Origin: Oscillospiraceae bacterium
GTDB lineage: Bacteria > Bacillota > Clostridia > Oscillospirales > Ruminococcaceae
Assembly (NCBI GenBank): GCA_015067185.1
Contig: SVMZ01000031.1
Coordinates: 1-36,460 of the forward strand
DNA length: 36,460 bases
Direction of reading: 5' to 3'
Under the pieces are notes generated by a model that saw only the letters and a program-made list of their open reading frames with translations, made no database searches and had not been told where the DNA came from. Position 1 is the stretch's first letter, and every line of letters begins with the position of its first letter. A program made the translations under genes and the position numbers. Shown here in pieces: positions 26,628 to 35,188 of this stretch.

Positions 26628-28346
26628 ATGAAAAGGGTCTTTTTCTATCTAAAAAATTGCTTTTGGCAAATGTGCGGCGGACTTGCCATGAAGATGCTTG
26701 CCGCTGTAGCTGAACTGTTTATTCCATGGATATTGGCACGTATTGTTGATGTTGTCATCCCCACCAAAAACACCACCGCTGTCCTGCTGTGGGGATTAGG
26801 AATGGTTCTCTGTTCTTTGTTGGCCGTTGTTTTTAATGTTTGGGCCAACCGTACCTCCGCTGCCGTTTCCGGTGATGCCACCGAGCGTATGCGGCATGAT
26901 CTCTTTACCAGAATCATTAAACTTTCTGCCTGTGATATTGACCGTTTTACTATTCCCTCTCTCATTTCCCGCATGACCTCTGACACCTATGAAACACACC
27001 GTGTATTGGGTGTTCTGCAGCGAATGGGCGTACGCGCCCCAATGATTATGCTGGGCGGTGTTATCATAACACTGACGCTGGATCCTGTTCTTTCGCTCGT
27101 TATGATTTCTGCCATGCCGCTTCTTGCTCTTATTACCGTTGCCATCTCCCGCCGCGGTGTCAAACTCTATAAAACCGCCCGCCAATCAGGAGATGATATG
27201 ATCCGCGTAGTACGTGAAAATGTAACCGGTGTCCGTGTGATCAAAGCCCTTTCCAAAGGCGAATATGAGAAGCAACGATTTGAACTCAAAAACCGCCGGC
27301 TTACTATGGCAGAACGCGTGGCCGGACGCACAATGGCCGGGGTCAACCCCATTATGAGCGCAATCCTCAACCTTTCATTGGTTGCAGTTATTCTTGTAGG
27401 TGCTTACCGAGTTAATGCCGGGCTTGCGGAAGTCGGTAAGATCATCGCATTTCTCTCATACATAACTATGATTTTTAATGCTCTTCTTGCTGTTACGCGT
27501 CTTTTCACCATGTATTCCCGTGCTTCCGCATCTGCCGGACGCATTTTTGAGGTGATCGACTGTCCCTGCGAGCCGCTGCTGGATGCCTCTGCCCCGGAGA
27601 CGGAAAACACGGAAGACCCTGCCGCCCCTGCTGTTTGTTTTGAAAACGTCATCTTCCGTTATCCCAACAGCGGATTCTCTTTAGAAAACATCTCTTTCTC
27701 CATCGGCAATGGAGAGACCATCGGTATTCTTGGCGCCACCGGATCCGGTAAATCCACCCTGCTGCGACTGCTGCTTCGTTTCTATTCTCCCGACAGCGGC
27801 AGCATTCGTGTCCACGGACAGGATATCTCACAAATGTCCGCCCGTGAGCTCCGCCGTCATTTTGGCGTTGTATTCCAAAATGATATTCTTTTTTCCGGTA
27901 CCGTTGCCGAAAATCTCTCTTTCGACCGCAATCTTTCGATGGATGAAATTGACCTCGCCATTAAAAATGCCTGTGCAGATGAATTCATTGCGGACCCTCA
28001 TGCAGAAGTGGCTATTAAAGGAGCAAATTTCAGCGGCGGACAAAAGCAGCGTCTCATGATTGCCCGCGCTTTGGCCGGATCTCCTGACATTCTTGTGTTG
28101 GACGACAGTTCCAGTGCGCTGGATTATCTCACCGATGCTCAGCTTCGCGAAAATCTTTCCCATCTCTCCGCTTCCACCAAAATCATTATTGCTCAGCGCA
28201 TCAGTTCCATTATGCATTCTCAGCACATTATCGTTCTCGATAATGGCAACATCATCGGCAGCGGCGATCATGCTCATTTGATGGAGTCTTGTCCTGTCTA
28301 CCGTGAAACCTACGAGGTACAGATGGGAGGTAATGAAAATGTCTGA
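26628..28346 (+). CDS. ABC exporter half-transporter with degenerate ATPase site
   Basis: The 572-residue fusion has a type IV exporter membrane domain (six helices, residues 1-310) and a nucleotide-binding domain. Walker A is GATGSGKST near 369 and the signature FSGGQ near 468. Walker B ends LDD (D492-D493), so the catalytic glutamate is replaced by aspartate, and the switch histidine is replaced by glutamine (IIAQR, Q523). This marks it as the degenerate half of a heterodimeric exporter like BmrC/BmrD or TM287/288. CGGGAG lies 5 bases before ATG 26628. Its stop overlaps the next gene by 8 bases, so the two halves are translationally coupled. Substrates may be drugs or lipids. Confidence 0.93.
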   Translation: MKRVFFYLKNCFWQMCGGLAMKMLAAVAELFIPWILARIVDVVIPTKNTTAVLLWGLGMVLCSLLAVVFNVWANRTSAAVSGDATERMRHDLFTRIIKLSACDIDRFTIPSLISRMTSDTYETHRVLGVLQRMGVRAPMIMLGGVIITLTLDPVLSLVMISAMPLLALITVAISRRGVKLYKTARQSGDDMIRVVRENVTGVRVIKALSKGEYEKQRFELKNRRLTMAERVAGRTMAGVNPIMSAILNLSLVAVILVGAYRVNAGLAEVGKIIAFLSYITMIFNALLAVTRLFTMYSRASASAGRIFEVIDCPCEPLLDASAPETENTEDPAAPAVCFENVIFRYPNSGFSLENISFSIGNGETIGILGATGSGKSTLLRLLLRFYSPDSGSIRVHGQDISQMSARELRRHFGVVFQNDILFSGTVAENLSFDRNLSMDEIDLAIKNACADEFIADPHAEVAIKGANFSGGQKQRLMIARALAGSPDILVLDDSSSALDYLTDAQLRENLSHLSASTKIIIAQRISSIMHSQHIIVLDNGNIIGSGDHAHLMESCPVYRETYEVQMGGNENV

Positions 28347-30105
28347 AGCCAAAATTGCTTCTTCTGGCCGTAAGCGCGCCATCCTCTTCCGTTTGATCCG
28401 CTACCTGCTGCACATTGACGGTTGGACTCTCTTACTGGCCATCCTGATATCGATTATCGGAAATATTCTGGCTCTTGCGGGACCGTTTCTTTCAGGAAAG
28501 GCAATCGAACTGATCGAACTTGGTGTTGGTAGGGTGGACTTCCCTGCCGTTGTAGAATATGCCATCCTGATGATCGGCTGTTACCTGTTCTCTGCCATAT
28601 TCGCCTATATTCTCTCTGTCCTCATGATTAAAATCAGCCAGGACACCGTTTATCAAATGCGGAAAGAGATTTTTGAAAAGCTTGCCAAACTTCCTGTTGG
28701 ATGGTTTGACCGTAGCCAGACCGGTGATGTCCTCAGCCGAATCTCCTACGATGTAGATACCATCAACACCTCACTTTCCAGCGATATTGTGCAGATTTTT
28801 TCCAGTGCCGTAACAATCATTGGCTCTCTGGTCATGATGATCACCATTTCACCCAAACTTTCTCTTATTTTTGCATTTACTTTCCCTCTTTCTGTTGTTC
28901 TGATCCGTGCCATCACCTCCCGTACCAAACCTCTTTTTCAGGCCCGTTCCAAAAGGCTGGGCGAGCTCAACGGTTTTGTGGAGGAAATGATCACCGGACA
29001 GCGCACCATCAAGGCCTACAACCGTGAAGAAAACACCATTTCCCGGCTTTACAGCTTCAACCGTGAAGCAACCGAGGCATACTATAAATCCGAATATTAC
29101 GGACGTATTGTCGGTCCTATCGTCGGTTTTATCAACAACCTTGCCCTCTCCCTTGTGGGCGTATTCGGGGCCCTGCTCTATCTTGCAGGCTCGCTTGGTA
29201 TCGGCGGCATTTCATCTTTTGTTTTGTATTCCCGAAAATTTGCCGGTCCCGTCAACGAGATCGCCAACATCATCGGCGACCTTCAGTCTGCCATCTCTGC
29301 GGCCGAACGTGTCTTTAAACTGTTTGATGAACCTGGCGAAAAGGAAGATTCCCTCCATGCCAAGGAGCTCTCCGACGTTCACGGCAATGTAGCATTGTCT
29401 CACATCAACTTCAGTTATATCGAAAATGTAGAAATCATTAAAGATCTTAGTCTGAATGTCCCCTCCGGCAGTCTTGTTGCCATCGTCGGTCCTACCGGAG
29501 CCGGAAAAACCACCATCATCAATTTGTTGATGCGCTTTTACGATCCGCAAAGCGGTCAAATCCTGCTTGACGATCATCCCATCAATGATATTACCCGTTC
29601 TTCTCTGCGGCGCGCCTATTCCATGGTGCTGCAGGATACCTGGCTTTTTGGCGGTACCATTTATGAAAATATCGCCTACGGAAAAGAATCTGCCACGCTT
29701 GAGGATGTATCTGCTGCCTGCCGTGAAGCCGGCATCGCCCGTTTTGTGGAGCAGCTCCCTCAGGGGTATGATACGCTTCTGGATGATGACGGTGGAAACA
29801 TCTCCAAAGGGCAGAAACAACTGCTCACCATTGCCCGTGCTATGCTGATCGATGCCAAGCTGCTGATTCTGGATGAAGCCACTTCCAATGTTGACACCCG
29901 TACCGAAAAGCGCATTCAGGCGGCCATGCGACGCATCATGTCTGATAAAACCTGTTTCGTTATTGCCCACAGACTCTCCACCATACAGAATGCCGACGTT
30001 ATTCTTGTTGTGCGGGACGGTAAAATTGTTGAAACCGGCACCCACACAGAGCTTATGCGTCAACGCGGCTTTTATCGCGAGATGTTTGAAGCACAGTTCT
30101 CCTGA
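28339..30105 (+). CDS. ABC exporter half-transporter with catalytic ATPase site
   Basis: The 588-residue partner half-transporter has six membrane helices (residues 20-320), then the nucleotide-binding domain with Walker A GPTGAGKTT, signature ISKGQ (LSGGQ variant), Walker B LLILDEATS with the catalytic glutamate, and switch histidine in VIAHRLST. Because the signature here serves the other subunit's site, its S-K-G-Q change completes the degenerate composite site, the usual pattern in heterodimeric exporters. ATG 28339 is chosen because GGAGG lies 8 bases before it; ATG 28333 is too close. The gene starts inside the end of its partner and finishes at a strong terminator. Confidence 0.93.
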   Translation: MSEAKIASSGRKRAILFRLIRYLLHIDGWTLLLAILISIIGNILALAGPFLSGKAIELIELGVGRVDFPAVVEYAILMIGCYLFSAIFAYILSVLMIKISQDTVYQMRKEIFEKLAKLPVGWFDRSQTGDVLSRISYDVDTINTSLSSDIVQIFSSAVTIIGSLVMMITISPKLSLIFAFTFPLSVVLIRAITSRTKPLFQARSKRLGELNGFVEEMITGQRTIKAYNREENTISRLYSFNREATEAYYKSEYYGRIVGPIVGFINNLALSLVGVFGALLYLAGSLGIGGISSFVLYSRKFAGPVNEIANIIGDLQSAISAAERVFKLFDEPGEKEDSLHAKELSDVHGNVALSHINFSYIENVEIIKDLSLNVPSGSLVAIVGPTGAGKTTIINLLMRFYDPQSGQILLDDHPINDITRSSLRRAYSMVLQDTWLFGGTIYENIAYGKESATLEDVSAACREAGIARFVEQLPQGYDTLLDDDGGNISKGQKQLLTIARAMLIDAKLLILDEATSNVDTRTEKRIQAAMRRIMSDKTCFVIAHRLSTIQNADVILVVRDGKIVETGTHTELMRQRGFYREMFEAQFS

Positions 30106-30156
30106 TTCTTTCTTCCCGCCTCAACAGCCGTGCTGTACACGATACCTTGCCATGTC

Positions 30157-30193
30157 AAAAGCCCTCCAAAGTCGATTTCTTTGGAGGGCTTTT
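30157..30193. terminator. Bidirectional terminator between ABC exporter and FAD oxidoreductase genes
   Basis: AAAAGCCCTCCAAAG (30157-30171) pairs perfectly with CTTTGGAGGGCTTTT (30179-30193). It serves two convergent transcripts. Confidence 0.92.
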
Positions 30194-30259
30194 CAATATC
30201 CTTTTTTCAACCTAACCGCATGGTTTCAACTGTCATTCCAAAACGGTGAACCAAACCAA

Positions 30260-31513
30260 TTACAAGGCGGCACCGTGTGCTCTCAACACCTGTTGGACAG
30301 CTTTCACATCCACTGTCTGTGCATTTGTGTTGGTTCTGAATGCAACTGCGGCAGCGGTGCCTGCGGCTTCTCCCAGACAGGCACAGATAGGCATAATACG
30401 AATGGATGCCTGTGCCTCGTGGGTGGCAGAAATACATCTTCCCGCAACAAGCAGGTTGTCATACTCTTTGGGCAAAAGAGAGCGATAGGGAATTTTGTAA
30501 TAATCTCCATTCTTAAAGTAATAGTGGGATGTTCCGGAACCTGCCGGATTGTGGATATCTATATCATAGTTGCCAAGGGCAATGCTGTCCTCAAAGTCTG
30601 TCAAATTCTTTAACTCTTCTTCCGTGAGAATGTGCATCCCTTTCAGCTTACGGCTTTCGCGAATGCCGATCTCGCTGGCAATGGAGATGATGGTGCTTCT
30701 CTCAAACGCCTTGGAATTTTTCTTTAAAAAGCTGACCATCTCATGGATCTGTCGGCGTGCGGCAATCTCTGCTTTGCTCACATCAAAGGCATCGGTGGGA
30801 TTCAATTTTACAATTCTCGTTGTATTAAAGTGCAAAATTCCCTCTCCCAGCCCCATGAACACCAGAATATCTTCTCTGGGGTTAGTGATCTCCCCTGCCG
30901 TCTGAGCGGCTTTATAGCACTCCTGCAGTGTCTTACGATCCTTTTTAAACAGCTCGATATCCACACCGCTCATGCGGAAACAGGTGGTCATGGGCTGGCT
31001 CAGACCATCCTCACTGCGCCCCAGCTGATAATCACAGCCTGCCATGGCAAACAGGTCTCCGTTGCCCGTCGCATCAATGAAAAAATCCGCTTCAAAGCCA
31101 AGAACACCAGATGGTGTCATCACACTCGCACTTTTAATTCGTCTTTCTTCTGTCTTTACTTCAAAGAGCGTTGAATGGAACAAAACATCCACTCCTGCTT
31201 CGGATACCATATCATCCAAAACCAGTTTGAGATATTCCGGTTTAAATTCACTATCCGTGGCTGATGGATCATATTTTCTTTCTCTCTCACGCATTTCTGC
31301 AAAAATGCCTGCGCTCAAATATTTTTTACTGTTATCCTCCGGCATGGTCGTCCAATAACGCATGAACGGATAGACCAGGTTCCCGGACAGCGCGCCGCCC
31401 AGACAACCTGTTTTTTCTATTAAAAGAACCTTCATTCCTTCTCTTGCCGCACATACAGCAGCTGCCGTTCCCGTCAAACCACCGCCGGCAACCATCAGAT
31501 CATACTTTTTCAC
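30260..31513 (-). CDS. FAD-dependent oxidoreductase
   Basis: The 417-residue protein begins with a Rossmann FAD-binding site, VAGGGLTGTAAA, with the ribose-binding acidic residue at the end of strand two (LLIEKTG) and CLGGALSG. A second nucleotide-contact motif FFIDATGNGDLFAMAG and the C-terminal LLVAGRCISATHEAQASIRIMPICACLGEAAG are typical of the FAD-dependent oxidoreductase family PF12831. These act on diverse small molecules in anaerobes; the substrate is unknown. The start is taken as GTG 31513 because AGGTGA lies 7 bases upstream; the longer frame to 31543 has no ribosome binding site. It is divergent from the PocR/AraC regulator, its likely controller. Confidence 0.87.
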   Translation of the reverse strand: MKKYDLMVAGGGLTGTAAAVCAAREGMKVLLIEKTGCLGGALSGNLVYPFMRYWTTMPEDNSKKYLSAGIFAEMRERERKYDPSATDSEFKPEYLKLVLDDMVSEAGVDVLFHSTLFEVKTEERRIKSASVMTPSGVLGFEADFFIDATGNGDLFAMAGCDYQLGRSEDGLSQPMTTCFRMSGVDIELFKKDRKTLQECYKAAQTAGEITNPREDILVFMGLGEGILHFNTTRIVKLNPTDAFDVSKAEIAARRQIHEMVSFLKKNSKAFERSTIISIASEIGIRESRKLKGMHILTEEELKNLTDFEDSIALGNYDIDIHNPAGSGTSHYYFKNGDYYKIPYRSLLPKEYDNLLVAGRCISATHEAQASIRIMPICACLGEAAGTAAAVAFRTNTNAQTVDVKAVQQVLRAHGAAL

Positions 31514-31581
31514 TGTTTCATCACCTCGGTTTAAGCATAGCATATCTTCCGCATGCCGTCTTATATATCAGGAACAAATTC

Positions 31582-31610
31582 TTGAACAAATGATACTTTT
31601 ATGTTATACT
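31582..31610 (+). promoter_or_regulatory. Sigma-A type promoter of the PocR/AraC regulator
   Basis: TTGAAC (31582-31587) and TATACT (31605-31610) have a 17-base spacer. The 134-base divergent gap must also hold the oxidoreductase promoter (minus-strand candidate TTGTTC-16-TATATA). Confidence 0.65.
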
Positions 31611-31647
31611 AAAAAAAGATCCAACGCTTTTTTTCAAGGAGACACCT

Positions 31648-32472
31648 ATGGATTACAGCAATTTGTACGATCTTATCACCGCCCTTGAATACGGCACAAA
31701 ACTCCACATCGGTGTATTGTTTTTCGGAAATTTCGGCACCGAAAAATTGCTTCTCCCTCATGACAGCACCATTCATTCCAGTCCTGTCTGCACAGAACTG
31801 AAAAAACGGCCCAACGGCTTTCGTCGTTGTTATCAGTGCCGCAATGCCGCCATCCGTAAAGCTTTGCAATCCCAAAAAGACTTTGGCGGACTGTGCATCC
31901 ATGGTGTCTACGAATATACCCGCCCCATTACCATCAACAACCAGGTGGTGTGCATGATTTTTATCGGCAATATTCTGCCGGATGCGGAACGCAGTAATAA
32001 GCTCCGCTGCCATCTGTCGAATTCGCCCGCCCTGCTGGAAACACTGGAACCGCATTTTTCACAGGAACAGTGCGAACGTACCGGCGCCCTGCTGGAAAGC
32101 TACATCCGTATGATGCTGGAACTTTCTCCCACCCAAAAGAATGACAGCGGTTTTGATCCCCTGATTGAAAACCTGAAAGCCTATGTGGAAGCCAATCTGG
32201 AATATAAGGTTGATCTCTCCATGCTTGCGCAGATTTTTCATTACAACGAGAAATATCTCGGCCGCCTGTTCAAAAAAAAGACAGGGATGAGCTTCAGCCA
32301 GTATATCAATCTGCGGCGGTTGAACTACGGTCAAATGCTGCTGAAAGAGAGCAGCGACCCTGTCATCGCCATTTCTACCCAATCCGGCTTCAACAATGTT
32401 ACCTATTTCAACCGGATGTTCAAAAAACACTTCGGTGTTACCCCAACGGAATACCGCCAGCAATCCCTCTGA
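31648..32472 (+). CDS. AraC-family regulator with PocR ligand-binding domain
   Basis: The 274-residue protein combines a PocR-type sensory domain (about 5-165) with an AraC DNA-binding domain (about 175-272). The sensory domain has the conserved cysteine set C48, C61, C64 and C83 (RRCYQCR and GGLCIHG) and the segment IFIGNILPD. The first DNA-binding helix-turn-helix reads LAQIFHYNEKYLGRLFKKKTG, and the second ends NVTYFNRMFKKHFGVTPTEYR. PocR domains bind small metabolites; PocR itself responds to propanediol. AAGGAGA precedes the ATG by about 8 bases. It is divergent from the FAD oxidoreductase and upstream of the aldo/keto reductase, so it probably controls one or both. Confidence 0.92.
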   Translation: MDYSNLYDLITALEYGTKLHIGVLFFGNFGTEKLLLPHDSTIHSSPVCTELKKRPNGFRRCYQCRNAAIRKALQSQKDFGGLCIHGVYEYTRPITINNQVVCMIFIGNILPDAERSNKLRCHLSNSPALLETLEPHFSQEQCERTGALLESYIRMMLELSPTQKNDSGFDPLIENLKAYVEANLEYKVDLSMLAQIFHYNEKYLGRLFKKKTGMSFSQYINLRRLNYGQMLLKESSDPVIAISTQSGFNNVTYFNRMFKKHFGVTPTEYRQQSL

Positions 32473-32497
32473 CCATATGCCCTTTTTTTCTGTTTTG

Positions 32498-32526
32498 TTG
32501 CATTTCCTTCGGGTATCTGATATAAT
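32498..32526 (+). promoter_or_regulatory. Sigma-A type promoter of the aldo/keto reductase gene
   Basis: TTGCAT (32498-32503) and TATAAT (32521-32526) have a 17-base spacer. Confidence 0.7.
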
Positions 32527-32563
32527 TTTTTTATCACCAGCACTATTACAATTAAGGATGTGA

Positions 32564-33535
32564 TTGTCAGTGAAATTTTGCAATATCGGAGGAATCCGTT
32601 TTTCGAGAATTGTCATGGGCAGCTGCTATTTCGGTACCAAAATTTCCGAAAAAGACAGCATGGAAATGATGGATTACTATATGACCCAAGGGGGAAACGT
32701 GATTGACACTGCGTTTTCCTATGCCAACTGGCTGCCTGACGGCGCACAGGCCAGCGAAAAAACCATTGGCCGCTGGCTGAAAAGCTCCGGGGCCAATGCC
32801 GTTATCGTAACCAAGGCAGGCTTGTTGGAACGCCGTGACACCGCTGACAAAAAACAATCCTGCGCCGCCTGTCTCTCTTATGAACAGCTGCGCACAGAGA
32901 TTGAAAAAAGTCTCGATGCACTCGGTATTCCCACAGTGGATGCCTGGCTGCTCCACCGTGACGATGAGAATATTCCTGTTGATGAGATCATTGATATCTG
33001 CAATGAGTTTGTCCACGAGGGCAAAACCCGCCTGATCGGTGTCTCCAACTGGCGCCCCGAGCGCATTGCCGCCGCTAATGCATGGGCGGAAAAGAACGGG
33101 CGTACCCCCTTCACACTCAGCCAGATTCTTTGGAGTGCCGCTCAGATCACCAAAGAAGAATGGGGCGACAGCACCCTTGCTGCTATGGATGCCGCCTCCC
33201 GCGAATATTATATTGCTGCCAAAATGCCTGTTATGGCCTTTTCTTCACAGGCCAAGGGCTTTTTCTCCAAAGCTTTCGACAGCACCGAAAATCTTTCCGG
33301 TCCCGCAAAAGACCGCTTTTTCAATGCCCGCAATGGGGAACGTCTTGAAACCATGCGTCGCATCTGCCGGGCAAACGGCATCTCCCCTGCCGCCGCTGCC
33401 CTCTCCTACATCACGAGTAATCCCGTTGATGGACTGGCTATTGTAGGCTGCTCCCGTCTCTCTCAGCTGAAAGACTCCCTTTCCACCCCCGATTTTACCA
33501 TGTCTGCCGATGATATTGCAGAATTGGAACGTTAA
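32564..33535 (+). CDS. Aldo/keto reductase
   Basis: The 323-residue cytoplasmic NAD(P)H-dependent oxidoreductase has the TIM-barrel aldo/keto reductase fold. The tetrad is intact: D48 and Y53 (NVIDTAFSYANW), K84 (VIVTKAG) and H131 (WLLHRDD). GVSNWRPERI and the late AIVGCSRLSQL cofactor-binding motif match the family. The physiological substrate is unknown; neighbours suggest a sugar or sugar-derived carbonyl. AAGGATG is followed by two possible starts, TTG 32564 (spacing 5) and GTG 32570 (spacing 11), and the choice is unsettled. The GH20 gene follows after 27 bases and probably shares this transcript. Confidence 0.9.
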   Translation: MSVKFCNIGGIRFSRIVMGSCYFGTKISEKDSMEMMDYYMTQGGNVIDTAFSYANWLPDGAQASEKTIGRWLKSSGANAVIVTKAGLLERRDTADKKQSCAACLSYEQLRTEIEKSLDALGIPTVDAWLLHRDDENIPVDEIIDICNEFVHEGKTRLIGVSNWRPERIAAANAWAEKNGRTPFTLSQILWSAAQITKEEWGDSTLAAMDAASREYYIAAKMPVMAFSSQAKGFFSKAFDSTENLSGPAKDRFFNARNGERLETMRRICRANGISPAAAALSYITSNPVDGLAIVGCSRLSQLKDSLSTPDFTMSADDIAELER

Positions 33536-33562
33536 CGCTTTCTATGATAAAGGAGGAAATTT

Positions 33563-35005
33563 ATGATACCGCACCTTATTCCCCTTCCCAAAAATATCAC
33601 CTGTAATCCCGAAACCGTAGCCCTCTCCCCTGCACTTTACTGTGGCTGCGAGGACTTTCTTCCTGCTGCAGAAGTATTTGTCAAATATGCCTCTGCCCTC
33701 ACCGGGAAGTCTTTCTCCCTGTGTGCCGATCCCGGCACCAACGGCGGGATTCATCTTGCTCTTGACAATACCCTTGCGCCGGAGAGCTACACCCTCACCG
33801 CAGAAAAAGGGATCACCCTTACCGCCGCTTCTGCGGTTGGTATCAACCATGCGTTGGCAACGCTGCTTCAGCTGATTGATCCCGCAGCGTGCACCATCTC
33901 CGTCTGCCGCATCACCGACCAGCCCGACTGCCAATTCCGCGGCTGCATGATCGACCTTGCCCGTAACTGGCATGATTTCAACCTTTTGCTCGATTATGTG
34001 GATATGTGCTGGTTCTACAAGATTCCCATGCTGCATCTGCACTTCACCGATGACCAGAGCTATACCCTCCCCAGCCGCATTTATCCCAATCTCTCCACCG
34101 AAAACAGACATTACAGCCTGGAGCAGATCCGGCAGCTGACAGACTATGCCGCTGCCCGCGGCGTGGAGATTATCCCCGAAATCGATGTCCCCGGCCACTG
34201 CACCTCTTTCAGCGAAAGCTATCCGGAGCTGTTCGGACATAAAATTATCACCCAGACTGCCGCTTCCATGGCGGCCATGAAAGCCCTCTTTACCGAGCTC
34301 TGTGAGCTTTTCCCCCATTCCCGCTATATTCACATCGGCGGAGATGAAGCGGCAATATTGGCATGGGGCGAGGATGAGAATTGCCGTTCCTATGTGGAGG
34401 CGCTGGGCATTGATTTTGATATGCCCGACAAAAAGCTGCTCTCCGAGCGTCTTCTGGCCAACTTCGTGCAGCAGATGGCAGATGCCGTTTTTACCTGCGG
34501 AAGGATCCCCCTTGCCTGGGAAGGCTTTGCGGAATGTGTAAACCAATACGTCTCCAAAGATATTCTTCTCTTCAGTTGGGAGAATTACTATCAAACCGCT
34601 CCGCAGCTGCTTGATGGCGGATTCCGGATCATCAACGGCTCGTGGAATCCTATGTATATCGTTACCCCCACCCCCTGCTGGTCACAGGAAGAGGTCTTCA
34701 ACTGGACAATTTACGACTGGACTCCCGTCCATCCCGGCTCTCCCTATATTGGCAGCTCTCTGCACATAGAGCCCGACGATCAGGTAATTGGCGGCTGGCT
34801 GTTGGCTTGGGGAGACAAGATTTCCAGCGAATTTGAAACGGTTGCCGAAGGCGTTCTCGCTGAGCAGGCTCTTGTGGAAGAACGCGCTCCGCTGCTCTCC
34901 GAAAACACCTGGCATGTTCAAAAGGTTCGCTCCTATTCCGATATCAAAACAGCTTATGATGCCCTCTGCGGAAAGTTAACGCTGCTGAAAAAGGCAGACA
35001 GATGA
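33563..35005 (+). CDS. GH20 beta-N-acetylhexosaminidase, cytoplasmic
   Basis: The 480-residue glycoside hydrolase of family 20 removes terminal N-acetylglucosamine or N-acetylgalactosamine residues by substrate-assisted catalysis. A GH20b-like N-domain (3-120) precedes the barrel (about 124-440). RGCMIDLARNWHDF opens the barrel, IPEIDVPGHCTSF holds the conserved active-site histidine, and HIGGDE carries the catalytic pair D261-E262. C-terminal tryptophans (NGSWNPMYI, LLAWGDK) line the sugar site. No signal peptide is present, so it acts inside the cell on imported di- or oligosaccharides. AAAGGAGG lies 7 bases before the ATG. It is probably co-transcribed with the aldo/keto reductase. Confidence 0.93.
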   Translation: MIPHLIPLPKNITCNPETVALSPALYCGCEDFLPAAEVFVKYASALTGKSFSLCADPGTNGGIHLALDNTLAPESYTLTAEKGITLTAASAVGINHALATLLQLIDPAACTISVCRITDQPDCQFRGCMIDLARNWHDFNLLLDYVDMCWFYKIPMLHLHFTDDQSYTLPSRIYPNLSTENRHYSLEQIRQLTDYAAARGVEIIPEIDVPGHCTSFSESYPELFGHKIITQTAASMAAMKALFTELCELFPHSRYIHIGGDEAAILAWGEDENCRSYVEALGIDFDMPDKKLLSERLLANFVQQMADAVFTCGRIPLAWEGFAECVNQYVSKDILLFSWENYYQTAPQLLDGGFRIINGSWNPMYIVTPTPCWSQEEVFNWTIYDWTPVHPGSPYIGSSLHIEPDDQVIGGWLLAWGDKISSEFETVAEGVLAEQALVEERAPLLSENTWHVQKVRSYSDIKTAYDALCGKLTLLKKADR

Positions 35006-35024
35006 TACCTTTATAAATCAAAAC

Positions 35025-35075
35025 AAAGCCGGCAGGATATGAAAATGTTCTCATATTCTGTCGGCCTTTATTTTA
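35025..35075 (+). terminator. Intrinsic terminator after the GH20 gene
   Basis: An imperfect long stem pairs AAAGCCGGCAGGATATGA (35025-35042) with 35051-35069 (one bulge and G-U pairs), followed by TTTATTTTAT. Confidence 0.8.
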
Positions 35076-35083
35076 TATTCTCT

Positions 35084-35125
35084 GCAAAAAGAGCAGCAGC
35101 ACGGGCCTGCTATAACCCGTGCTGC
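35084..35125 (-). terminator. Intrinsic terminator after the solute-binding protein gene
   Basis: GCAGCACGGG (35096-35105) pairs perfectly with CCCGTGCTGC (35116-35125). On the minus strand it is followed by TGCTCTTTTTGC. Confidence 0.85.
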
Positions 35126-35188
35126 ATACTCTTGGAATTGTATTGCAACGAAAATTAGAAATTATCGTTTTTGATTCTATTCAAGAAA

